This document shows, in pieces, positions 1 through 7,361 of a DNA stretch of 64,000 nt (within the stretch, counting starts at the first letter, position 1; the number at the start of each line of letters is the position of its first letter). The notes beneath the pieces were generated by a model. It was not told the origin of the DNA and did no database searches. It was given only the letters and a program-made list of their open reading frames with translations. Position numbers and translations under genes: made by a program. Source of the DNA: Pseudobdellovibrio sp. (GTDB lineage Bacteria > Bdellovibrionota > Bdellovibrionia > Bdellovibrionales > Bdellovibrionaceae); contig JAJFMT010000002.1 of assembly GCA_020696855.1 (NCBI GenBank), forward strand, positions 33,962-97,961. Direction: 5' to 3'.

Positions 1-440
1 CTCACAAAGACATCCAGTACAAAGAATTCGTCAGAGAAGAACACGTCTTAGTAGGACCGACCGAAAAATCCGTCGACATCGATAACTTAAAAGATTTGAA
101 AGCCCAAAAATTCATAAAGTACCCGGGCATGGAAGTGCTATTCGACAACTGGATCAGCACCTACTTCCCGAAATCAACCCCTCCCCACTTAAACGACTTA
201 CAAATCTGCGGCGAAATGAACAGCCTAAGCGGCGCGATAACAATGGTAAAAAACAACGTGGGCCTGGGCCTATTCCCAAAACACTGCGTAGCCAACGAAC
301 TAAAATCAAAACAACTCTTCGCCTACGAAAAATCAAAAACCAAAGCCGAACAACCCATCTACATCATCCAACCAAAAGAAAAATACCCAACAGCTAGAGT
401 AAAAAAAGTCCTAGAAACCTTCTGGCAAATGAAACCCTAA
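1..440 (+). CDS. LysR-type transcriptional regulator, C-terminal part (5' truncated by window edge)
   Basis: An open frame enters from the left edge (first full codon at position 3) and ends with TAA at 438-440. It encodes about 145 residues of a LysR-type effector-binding domain. The stretch 'EEHVLVGP', a later 'SLSGAITMVKNNVGLGLFP' and a 'VKKVLETFWQ' tail follow the usual order of this periplasmic-binding-protein-like fold. The helix-turn-helix lies outside the window, so the effector and targets cannot be inferred. Codon choice (many CTA, ATA and GTA codons) looks different from the genes to its right, a weak hint of separate origin. The next gene converges on it. Confidence 0.8.
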   Translation, partial: HKDIQYKEFVREEHVLVGPTEKSVDIDNLKDLKAQKFIKYPGMEVLFDNWISTYFPKSTPPHLNDLQICGEMNSLSGAITMVKNNVGLGLFPKHCVANELKSKQLFAYEKSKTKAEQPIYIIQPKEKYPTARVKKVLETFWQMKP

Positions 441-540
441 AACCAAAACCGCCCCAACCCTCTAACACACCGAATTAATCATCGGCAAGCGAAGCATCGC
501 CGGATCTTTATGTATGAATTGAATCCGGTTCTGGTGCCTT

Positions 541-792
541 CTCTTTTCTGAATTTCTTTTTAGATTCTATTTTTGGATTTTGCTCTTTGCTTTAAGCAGA
601 CCTCTTGCAAGCGTGAAGCGTTCGGCCGCAAAACAGGAAAGACAAAACTAAAATCGAAACGAAATAGAAACCCAATCAGAGTCAGCGACCTGCGTGAAAA
701 GCGGCCGATGCAAGTGAGGGCAGGAGCCCGTGTCTGCTCAAAGCAAAGAGCAAAATCCAAAAATAGAATCTAAAAAGAAATTCAGAAAAGAG
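541..792. repeat. Long inverted-repeat element 1: 60-bp arms around a 132-bp core
   Basis: Left arm 541-600 and right arm 733-792 are reverse complements over 60 bp with one mismatch (T versus C near the inner end). The core 601-732 begins CCTC-N4-AAGCGTGA-N-GCGT and ends GTGAGGGCAGGAGCCCGTG. The same core ends, with identical arm/core junctions, occur in the element at 63571-63763, whose arms are unrelated in sequence. Inside the core, CCTCTTGCA near the left end can pair with TGCAAGTGAGG near the right end, and GGCCGC at 624-629 with GCGGCC at 701-706, so the whole unit could fold into one long branched hairpin. It lies between a + gene ending at 440 and a - gene ending at 928. The rest of 441-927 holds a small hairpin near 481-530, a terminator at 821-854 and no convincing gene. 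Confidence 0.9.
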
Positions 793-820
793 AAGCCCCA
801 AAACCAGAATCTAGGAGACC

Positions 821-854
821 AAAAAAAATCCGGCGGGGTTCATCACCCCGCCGG
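821..854 (-). terminator. Rho-independent terminator for the 928-2319 gene
   Basis: On the - strand a 10-bp perfect GC-rich stem (CCGGCGGGGT paired with ACCCCGCCGG, 5-nt loop) is followed by a run of eight T residues. It lies about 75 nt downstream of the outer-membrane protein gene and should end the DUF507/GroES-like/porin operon. Confidence 0.85.
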
Positions 855-927
855 CCCTGCTCACCACCGCACTAGTTGCGATCAAGCTGTAATCTAAGTT
901 GCCGTACATGCTGCTATCACGATGTTA

Positions 928-2319
928 TCAAAAGGTGATGGCGGCTTTAGTTGAAATTCCAAAGTTGGTACTGTTTTCGAAGTCAGTCGCTCCGTCTTTC
1001 CACGCTTGACCCGGCACCAGTACACCGATCCCATTCGACCAAATCACGCGTTCGCGAGGCTTGTAAATGAGTTCAATATCTAATTCTGTACCTAAATCTT
1101 TACTTGTGTCCAGCGATAAAGTTGGATTTGTTACTAATTGTGCATAGACCAGAGTTGTACGGATATCCAACTTTTCATTCCATGCGTACTTCGCTGAAGG
1201 TGCAAAGTAGACCGCATTTCCGATTGATTCATCATCCGCAGAGTTACTAACGGTTAATCCCGGATTTGTATGAGTGATTCCTGTCGTTAAGAAATCCGCG
1301 CGACCCATTCTGTGATTGAACATCAGCATCGCCACATCGTAGTTACGGTCAAACTGATAACCTTCATAGACTGTTGTCGTTGGGTTATCTCCGCTGGCAT
1401 AACCAAGTTTCAGGCCGTAATCCCATTTGGCTTCATTCAAAGCCGGAAACATAAGCTCAGCTGCAACCGCATAAGCATTAACGTTGATGTTTTCACCGGC
1501 CACCATAAGACCTGTTTCACCCGTCAAGAAGCTCGCTTCCATTTTAAATTTGAAGCTTTCCCAGCTGCGGCCCAAGTAAAGATTGATCGTTTTAGTCGAC
1601 CAAGCTGAAACAACAGTTGAACCTGAAACGGCTCCGGACGCATCGTTTGACTCAAAAGAGCTTTTACGAATTTGCTGAACAACGCCGGCCTCTGCGCCAT
1701 TGTCTTTGTTTTTGTATTCAAAAACAAAAGTCTCATCGTTCATAGTAACGCCGCGGCCGTAATCTCGTTGAGACACGCGCGAAAGCATCGGCATGAAGGA
1801 AATGTTATCTACATAAAACTTATAACCAACGCTGTCGCGGGTATCATACCAGTGATCAAAAGGGCCTAAACCCGCATTGTGGGTAATGCCCATACCGAAC
1901 TCAAAAGGGGCGCGGCCCGCAATTAACGAACCGAACTCAGTATTCGCATTTAAATAAAGCTGGCTGACATTTACACCGGTCGATTGCTGATGCTGAGAAG
2001 TGGTGCGCGGGTCTGTACCGATTCCGCTGCCGCCAATAATAGAACCCAGCTGACTATTCTCATATCCTGGAGTTTGGCTTCCCATGATGTCGAAGCGGGC
2101 CACGATGTTAATTCCATCTGAAGCCACAATTTTAGAATTTAAAAATAAATACTGAAGACCGTAACTTTTCGGGTCCGGGTTGTTGGAATCCAGAGTCGGG
2201 GTATTCACATCGTGAAATTCAATTCTGTAACCTCCGCTCCAATCGATCGAGATAGCCGAAGCGCTCAATCCGGAAGTGGCCACTACTAAAAAAAGAAAGA
2301 TATTTGAAATGATGCGCAT
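928..2319 (-). CDS. Outer-membrane beta-barrel (porin-like) protein, unknown substrate
   Basis: A 463-residue protein starting MRIISN with a Sec signal peptide (hydrophobic run, then cleavage near 'SASA'). The mature part alternates short amphipathic strands and loops and ends in Phe ('AAITF'), the typical last-strand signature recognised by the BAM complex. I do not recognise a specific porin family. The ATG at 2319 was preferred over a TTG 12 nt upstream because GAGGAG lies 5 nt before it; those bases are also the last codons of the GroES-like gene, whose stop is at 2321-2323, so translation is probably coupled. It is the last gene of a four-gene operon and is followed by a strong terminator. 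Confidence 0.75.
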   Translation of the reverse strand: MRIISNIFLFLVVATSGLSASAISIDWSGGYRIEFHDVNTPTLDSNNPDPKSYGLQYLFLNSKIVASDGINIVARFDIMGSQTPGYENSQLGSIIGGSGIGTDPRTTSQHQQSTGVNVSQLYLNANTEFGSLIAGRAPFEFGMGITHNAGLGPFDHWYDTRDSVGYKFYVDNISFMPMLSRVSQRDYGRGVTMNDETFVFEYKNKDNGAEAGVVQQIRKSSFESNDASGAVSGSTVVSAWSTKTINLYLGRSWESFKFKMEASFLTGETGLMVAGENINVNAYAVAAELMFPALNEAKWDYGLKLGYASGDNPTTTVYEGYQFDRNYDVAMLMFNHRMGRADFLTTGITHTNPGLTVSNSADDESIGNAVYFAPSAKYAWNEKLDIRTTLVYAQLVTNPTLSLDTSKDLGTELDIELIYKPRERVIWSNGIGVLVPGQAWKDGATDFENSTNFGISTKAAITF

Positions 2320-2320
2320 A

Positions 2321-2899
2321 TTACTCCTCAAGAATTCCCATTACATCAGCTTCATGAATGATATGAAGCTCTTCTGAATTAAATTGAACTTTTGTTCCTG
2401 AATACTCAGCAAATAAAACTTTATCACCGACTTTTACGTCGAGAGGTTTTAAATAGCCTTTTTTTGACTTGTTGCCTGTGCCTACTGCCAGAACTTCCGC
2501 TTTCAGATATCCTGTCGCCATCAAAGCCGTGTCAGGAATAATGATAAGGCCGCCAGCCATTAAGCGCTCAGTGTTCATCACACGTACGACTAAACGGTCC
2601 AACAAAGGTGTAATGGCCTTAGTGTAGTCGATATTCACTTTTGGAGTGGCTTTAAATGCAGGCTTCGAAACCTTTGCTGCTACAGCTTTTACCGCCGGCT
2701 TTTTAGCTGCCTGAGATGATTTTTTTGCTGCAGGCTTCGCTGCTTTCTTTGAGGGTTTTGCTTTGCTTGTCTTTTTATTTGCAGCTTTCGCTGCAGATTT
2801 CTTCGCAGCTTTTGCTGCCGGCTTTTTTGCGCTTTTAGACGCTGCTTTCTTCGCCGGCTTCGTTTTCGGAGTTTTTTTCAACTTCTTTTTAGTTGCCAT
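2321..2899 (-). CDS. GroES-like (Cpn10) protein with N-terminal histone-H1-like Lys/Ala-rich tail
   Basis: 192 residues. Residues 1-88 are almost only Lys, Ala, Ser, Thr and Pro, with repeated AKK/PAAK units like histone H1 or AlgP tails. Residues about 92-192 form a Cpn10 domain: 'PLLDRLVVRV', a mobile-loop region 'ERLMAGGLIIIPDTA', 'EVLAVGTG', 'LDVKVGDKVLFAEYSGTKV' and a C-terminal 'HEADVMGILEE'. GroES caps GroEL; this copy is not next to groEL, so it is probably a specialised paralogue. The start at 2899 has AGAGGAAA 9-12 nt upstream and overlaps the preceding DUF507 gene by 11 nt; longer in-frame starts read through that gene. The tail suggests nucleic-acid or polyanion binding, which is inference. 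Confidence 0.8.
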   Translation of the reverse strand: MATKKKLKKTPKTKPAKKAASKSAKKPAAKAAKKSAAKAANKKTSKAKPSKKAAKPAAKKSSQAAKKPAVKAVAAKVSKPAFKATPKVNIDYTKAITPLLDRLVVRVMNTERLMAGGLIIIPDTALMATGYLKAEVLAVGTGNKSKKGYLKPLDVKVGDKVLFAEYSGTKVQFNSEELHIIHEADVMGILEE

Positions 2900-3161
2900 G
2901 ACGGACGCTTTCCTCTTCATAGTATTTTTTGTAAAGAATATCCCACTCACGCGTGCCTTCAATAACACCGCGCTTGAGTGACGCCACTTTTTCGCGGGCT
3001 TTTTTGTCGATCTCGGCATCGGCTTTCACAAAAGCAATGATGGCCATCTTTGCGGCCTTAAGGGCCATGTCATCATCAGAAAAATCTGCGATGTCATCGC
3101 CCCAAACTTTATCTGTAACAACATGAGCTAAATGAAACTGTCTGTCTTCAGATAAAATCAT
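2889..3161 (-). CDS. DUF507 family protein (second copy)
   Basis: A 90-residue, highly charged, mostly helical protein that resembles the DUF507 family, small proteins of unknown function often found as two adjacent genes. It contains 'FVKADAEIDKKAREKVASLKRGVIEGTREWDILYKKYYEEE', the family-like C-terminal pattern. Its ATG at 3161 overlaps the stop of the upstream DUF507 gene by 4 nt (ATGA). Its 3' end overlaps the GroES-like gene by 11 nt, so all three are likely translated together. No signal peptide or membrane segment is seen. The biochemical role is unknown. Confidence 0.7.
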   Translation of the reverse strand: MILSEDRQFHLAHVVTDKVWGDDIADFSDDDMALKAAKMAIIAFVKADAEIDKKAREKVASLKRGVIEGTREWDILYKKYYEEESVRHGN

Positions 3162-3439
3162 AAGATGATCTTTCTTTCTTTTGCTAATTTCTGTTTCAGC
3201 ATCGGAAACATTTTGTGACGCTGAAACTGTCCTTCGTGCTGACGCTCCATTTGATCCATCAATGCATTAACATCGCGGTCAAGCTGCTCTTCTTTTTGTA
3301 AATCCCCGACAATTGCATCGGTGATCGTTTGAAGAACTACCTTTTCATCAACTTTGAAGGTTATTAGATTTTGCGATTTCCACTGATTCAAAATTTTTTC
3401 GGAAAGCCTTTGTATTTGACTTGTCGTGAGCTTCATCAT
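3158..3439 (-). CDS. DUF507 family protein (first copy), head of operon
   Basis: A 93-residue charged helical protein starting MMKLTTSQIQRLSEKIL. The N-terminal 'L...QI..LS.KI...W' and the 'LDRDVNALMDQMERQ' segment fit DUF507. A second ATG at 3436 is an equally good start; only a distant AAGGGG lies upstream. It is the first gene of the operon DUF507-DUF507-GroES-like-beta-barrel and is divergent from the penicillin-binding protein gene, so both promoters must lie around 3440-3490. Function is unknown. Confidence 0.7.
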   Translation of the reverse strand: MMKLTTSQIQRLSEKILNQWKSQNLITFKVDEKVVLQTITDAIVGDLQKEEQLDRDVNALMDQMERQHEGQFQRHKMFPMLKQKLAKERKIIL

Positions 3440-3492
3440 TGTATGTCTGTATGCCCCTTATTTGCCTTCAATTAAAGACCATTTGGGCCGGT

Positions 3493-5730
3493 ATGACAAG
3501 TTATCTTAGTGCTCAAAGCCGCTCTCATACACGTTTTTTGAACGCTGTATTATTTGTTGCAGCACTGGTGACTTCACTGGTGGCGCAAGCCTTCGAATGG
3601 CCATTCGGAGCCAAAGAGTTCAATCAAAAACTTTCCGCTCAGGATTTGACTCCATCCACTCGCTACTATGCACGCGGTCCCAGCTTTTTTTCGGGGCAAT
3701 TATGGGAAGAAAAGCAGTTTTTGAAGCAATTAGAAGCTCAAAACTACCGCCAGCGTGAAGAAGATCAGGTTCTCATGCCGGGTGATGCTAAAAAGCTTAA
3801 CCTTCCGAACTGTAAATATCTTACAAACAATGAAGCCATCGTTGAAGGATTCAGCTGCTGGATGTGGCAAACCCACATGAACGAAGTTTTCATCGTCGTC
3901 GTAGATGACAAACTGGTAATCGAAAGCACCTGGAAAGGCGACCCGGCAGCCCGCTACTGGAAAGCCGCTTTAGATCCTATACTGGTGGCCCAATACCGGG
4001 GGCAGCAGCCCATCATGCAGAACGAACTGAAAATCTCTGACTTCCCAGTTAACTGCATGAACGCCACAATGGCGATTGAAGACAATGAGTTTCTTCAGCA
4101 CTCAGGTTTAAGCTACCAGGGTTTGTTCCGCTCGCTTGTAAAAAACATAGTGCAAAGACGCTACGCTCAGGGCGGCAGTACGATTACCCAACAGCTGGTA
4201 AAAAATTACTTTCTGACTCCTGAAAAAACTATGAGCCGCAAGCTGAAGGAATTATTTCTGGCGGTGAAGCTTGAATCCGAATGGTCGAAAGATCAAATTC
4301 TTGAAACATATTTAAATATTATTTATATGGGTCAGTCCGGCGCATTTCAGGTACTGGGTTTCGGTGCCGCTTCAGAATTTTATTTTAATAAACCGGTGCA
4401 AAAATTAAATTTACCGGAGTGCGCGATGTTAGCAGCAATCGTGAACAATGCCGTTATTAACAATCCGTGGAAGAATCCGGATAAAGCGACTGCCAGACGC
4501 AATCTTGTTCTCAAAAAAATGCTGGAATATAAACTGATCAGCGAAAAAGAGCTGGCCGAGGCAGAAAAATTTCCGTTGCCTGTGCAAACCGTTCAAAAAG
4601 CCTCCGAGACCGCGCCCTACTACTTCGAAGCCGTCAGAAAAGAGCTCGAGAAGCTGAATCTTGAAGAGCCACGCAGTATTTACGCCAGCCTCGATCTTGA
4701 TTCACAACAGACCGCCCAGCAGGCGCTTCAAAAACACATCAGCTTTCTTGAAAAAAATAAAAAGAACTTAATTAAGAATACTGAAAAAGGCTTAAAGCTT
4801 GAAGGAATCGTACTGACCACCGAAAACAAAACGGGTCTTGTCACCGTTCTGGTGGGCGGTCAGAATTTTAAACAGACGCAGTTCAACCGCGCCCTGAACG
4901 GCCGCCGTCAGATCGGCTCTCTGATAAAGCCATTCGTGTATTACCTGGCCCTTAAAGACGGAGCAGAGCCTACTACTGAAATTCAGGACGAAAAATTCGT
5001 ATGGACTTACGAAAAACGATCCTGGTCTCCTGAAAACTACGACAAAAAATACAACGGCAACGTTCCTCTCTATTTTGCGCTTAAAGAAAGCCTGAATGCA
5101 CCGACAGCAAAATTGATGCAAAAGCTGGGGCTTGAAAATTTAGTCAGCGAAACCAAAAACTTCGGCTTCACTTCAGATATTCCGCTGACTCCCGCTTCCA
5201 GCCTGGGGGCCAGCGTACATTATCCGATTGAAGTCATAGACAGCTACCGCACTTTAGCTAACCTCGGAAAGTTTTCCGGCTCGCATTTCATTGAGCGTGT
5301 GCAAAACAAAGATAACGAAACCATTTACGAATATCTTCCTGTCTTCGAAGACCGTGGCGACACGCAGCTGATTTCCGTTCTCGTTGGTATGATGAAAGAG
5401 ACGTTAAAATCCGGCACTGCAAAAAGCATTTCACTTTCAGGCTGGGAATGGCCGGCAGCGGGAAAGACCGGAACGACCTCAGACAACAAAGATGCGTGGT
5501 TCAGCGGCTTCACTCCCAATCACACAACCGTTGTTTGGCTGGGTTACGACAGAAGCGTTTCAAGTCAACTGACCGGCGCCAGTGGCGCGGTTCCTGTGTG
5601 GCTCGAGGTCATGAAGAAAATAGAGTCCGGCTGGAACCATCAGGACTTTGCATTCCCTGAAACCGTCGAAAAGCGCGAAGTACCGCTTCACAATGAAACA
5701 AAAAATACCGAGCTGATCTTTAAGAAATAA
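3493..5730 (+). CDS. Bifunctional penicillin-binding protein, PBP1B-like (glycosyltransferase + transpeptidase)
   Basis: A class A PBP that polymerises and cross-links peptidoglycan. A short cytoplasmic N-terminus and one membrane anchor ('FLNAVLFVAALVTSLVAQA') are followed by a UB2H-like region ('ARGPSFFSGQLWEEKQFLKQLEAQNYR'). The glycosyltransferase domain has 'AIEDNEFLQH' near residue 193 and 'GGSTITQQLVKN' near 226. The transpeptidase has the SxxK Ser in 'GSLIK' near 476 and 'KTGT' near 658. Length (745 aa) is normal. An in-frame ATG at 3439 would add 18 residues but starts on the same base as the divergent DUF507 gene, so 3493 is preferred; neither has a clear Shine-Dalgarno sequence. 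Confidence 0.9.
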   Translation: MTSYLSAQSRSHTRFLNAVLFVAALVTSLVAQAFEWPFGAKEFNQKLSAQDLTPSTRYYARGPSFFSGQLWEEKQFLKQLEAQNYRQREEDQVLMPGDAKKLNLPNCKYLTNNEAIVEGFSCWMWQTHMNEVFIVVVDDKLVIESTWKGDPAARYWKAALDPILVAQYRGQQPIMQNELKISDFPVNCMNATMAIEDNEFLQHSGLSYQGLFRSLVKNIVQRRYAQGGSTITQQLVKNYFLTPEKTMSRKLKELFLAVKLESEWSKDQILETYLNIIYMGQSGAFQVLGFGAASEFYFNKPVQKLNLPECAMLAAIVNNAVINNPWKNPDKATARRNLVLKKMLEYKLISEKELAEAEKFPLPVQTVQKASETAPYYFEAVRKELEKLNLEEPRSIYASLDLDSQQTAQQALQKHISFLEKNKKNLIKNTEKGLKLEGIVLTTENKTGLVTVLVGGQNFKQTQFNRALNGRRQIGSLIKPFVYYLALKDGAEPTTEIQDEKFVWTYEKRSWSPENYDKKYNGNVPLYFALKESLNAPTAKLMQKLGLENLVSETKNFGFTSDIPLTPASSLGASVHYPIEVIDSYRTLANLGKFSGSHFIERVQNKDNETIYEYLPVFEDRGDTQLISVLVGMMKETLKSGTAKSISLSGWEWPAAGKTGTTSDNKDAWFSGFTPNHTTVVWLGYDRSVSSQLTGASGAVPVWLEVMKKIESGWNHQDFAFPETVEKREVPLHNETKNTELIFKK

Positions 5731-5812
5731 ATCGTTTGTCCCCAAATGAGAATGAACGCGAATTATGTTTCGGAATCGTTGCCATTTGCTATTCTATTTG
5801 AAGGGGGATTGA

Positions 5813-6037
5813 ATGCATATCTTTGAAAAAATGTTCTATGAGTCCAGACCCTTTTTGTATGCGGTTATCGGATTATATTCTGTTGCTCACTACGAAAATA
5901 GAACTCTGGTAGTCAGCGGTATGACCCTGCTGTTTTGCAGTATTGCGGTTTTCAATATGCGCTTAAATTACCGAGAGCAGATGGCACGAATCAAAGCCAC
6001 ATCTTTACAAAGTAAAAGCCCGTTTGAAATTATTTAA
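5813..6037 (+). CDS. Small two-helix membrane protein, unknown
   Basis: A 74-residue protein with an excellent ribosome site (AAGGGGG about 7 nt before ATG). Two hydrophobic segments (about residues 13-30 and 34-52) are joined by a short polar turn 'HYENRT', then a basic/polar tail 'NYREQMARIKATSLQSKSPFEII'. No family recognised. It follows the PBP gene by 82 nt and abuts the convergent MBL hydrolase gene. It could be a small envelope-associated protein; no function is claimed. Confidence 0.6.
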   Translation: MHIFEKMFYESRPFLYAVIGLYSVAHYENRTLVVSGMTLLFCSIAVFNMRLNYREQMARIKATSLQSKSPFEII

Positions 6038-6961
6038 TTAGATTTTTAAAACTAAGCCATCGTAAGCGTACAGCCATTTGCAATTCAAATGGCTGTATTT
6101 CTTTTTAAAAAGCTCTTCGGTTTTTTTCTGCTGCCTAAGAGAATCTTCAATAGAAAAAGAAGGGTCATGGTGAGCAAAAAGAATTTGTTTAACAGCAAAC
6201 TCGCTGCAAACTTCAAAACCGCGATGACTAGTTCCATGGCCCCAACCTTTTTTAGACTCGATACTATCGTCGTCATACTGCGAATCAAAATACACTAAGT
6301 CCGCGTTTGCATATAAACCGGCATCACGCCCCAGCTCAGCTTTGGTAATGCGTACAGCTTCATTATCCACGGCGTGAGCGTAGACTTTTCCGCCTTTTTC
6401 AATGCGGAAGCCAAAGCACAGATCCGGGTGATCCGTTTGGTAAGGCGTTACGGTAAATCCGTTCACCACATTTCTTTCGTAAACTTTTAACGAATGAAAT
6501 TTTACATCAGCTTGCAGGTTACCGAAGCTAACCGGAAACATCGGCTTTTGAAACAGCGATTTAATGATCGCTTCCGTTTCAGGGTGGGCAGAGTAGTAAT
6601 TGATTTTGCATCCCGCTTTGTAGTGCGGCAAAAAGAACGGTAATCCCAGAATATGATCTAAATGAAAGTGGCTGATCAGAATATGATATTCATCGCGGAT
6701 ATCCGTCACGGATTTAATTCCGCTTCCGCCATCGATGATGATCGACTGACTGCCTTCAGAAACTTCTACACACGTTGTAGAGACTCCGAAGCCGCCGATT
6801 TCAACTGCAGGTTTGCTTTTAATGAAATTTTGAATATCGGATGCAGATTTGTGCCCGTCATTAAAAAAAGTTTGCATTAACTTTTCAAAATGCGAAATCC
6901 AACCTGATGTATCCATGGAATGCGGTATAGAGCCTCGCACACCCCAAAACTTAATCTGCAT
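6038..6961 (-). CDS. Metallo-beta-lactamase-fold hydrolase (phosphodiesterase-like)
   Basis: A 307-residue cytoplasmic protein opening with 'MQIKFWGVRGSIP', characteristic of a RNase Z/PhnP-like branch of the MBL superfamily. The metal-binding motif HxHxDH is intact at H98, H100, D102, H103 ('SHFHLDH'); later ligands are probably H in 'YQTDHPDLCFGFRIE' and in 'LFAHHDPS'. This branch hydrolyses phosphodiesters in known members; the substrate here is unknown. A GTG 27 nt upstream is possible, but the family's N-terminus and the beta-strand start support the ATG at 6961. It stands alone, divergent from nothing and convergent with 5813-6037. Confidence 0.75.
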   Translation of the reverse strand: MQIKFWGVRGSIPHSMDTSGWISHFEKLMQTFFNDGHKSASDIQNFIKSKPAVEIGGFGVSTTCVEVSEGSQSIIIDGGSGIKSVTDIRDEYHILISHFHLDHILGLPFFLPHYKAGCKINYYSAHPETEAIIKSLFQKPMFPVSFGNLQADVKFHSLKVYERNVVNGFTVTPYQTDHPDLCFGFRIEKGGKVYAHAVDNEAVRITKAELGRDAGLYANADLVYFDSQYDDDSIESKKGWGHGTSHRGFEVCSEFAVKQILFAHHDPSFSIEDSLRQQKKTEELFKKKYSHLNCKWLYAYDGLVLKI

Positions 6962-7046
6962 TAAATCAGTTTGCTCTATATACACCACACTGTCATGAAC
7001 GTTTTCGTGTTTAGATCGATCCGAATTTTCAACCTGGACTTAAGAT

Positions 7047-7361
7047 TTATTTTTGCGAAATCTTGTCGCTAATGAGGCTCTTTACTTCAGTCACTAAGAG
7101 ATCTTTTCCGAGCTCAGTCGTATAGACTTCAGTCGGTCCGTTAACCGGCATATAGCTGAAGGTTTGTCTCTCAGGATAACAAACACCTAAACACCCCGAA
7201 ACAATCACGCGGATTTTCTCTTGTGTTTCATTGGCCTTTTGCCACTTGCGTACTTCTGACTTAGTTTCCTCTGCGGAATTAGGCTGATTGAATTTAGCTC
7301 CGCATTTAGAACAAACTAAAACGGCGCCCAGTTCCCACGGTGTTTTACTTGGATTACCCAT
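7047..7361 (-). CDS. Thioredoxin-like (2Fe-2S) ferredoxin domain protein
   Basis: A 104-residue soluble protein with four cysteines in two pairs: 'VCSKCG' near residues 17-20 and 'SGCLGVCYPERQTF' around 56-61. The second pair, followed by 'NGPTEVYTTE', is typical of thioredoxin-like 2Fe-2S ferredoxins; the first pair is closer together (CxxC) than in classical members, so cluster type should be treated as open. Its ATG overlaps the menE stop (TAATG) and it is the last gene of the menA-menC-menE operon, which suggests a link to quinone-related electron transfer (inference). Confidence 0.65.
   Translation of the reverse strand: MGNPSKTPWELGAVLVCSKCGAKFNQPNSAEETKSEVRKWQKANETQEKIRVIVSGCLGVCYPERQTFSYMPVNGPTEVYTTELGKDLLVTEVKSLISDKISQK

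Noticed and set aside
560..773. Two mirror-image open frames on opposite strands (560-760 and 573-773) that begin and end with the same peptide words
   Set aside because: They are a direct consequence of the 60-bp inverted arms of the repeat element; no ribosome site and no protein-like composition.
2640..2899. Repetitive DNA that could be taken for a tandem repeat or CRISPR-like array
   Set aside because: It is the Lys/Ala codon bias of the GroES-like protein's tail; unit lengths are irregular and in frame.
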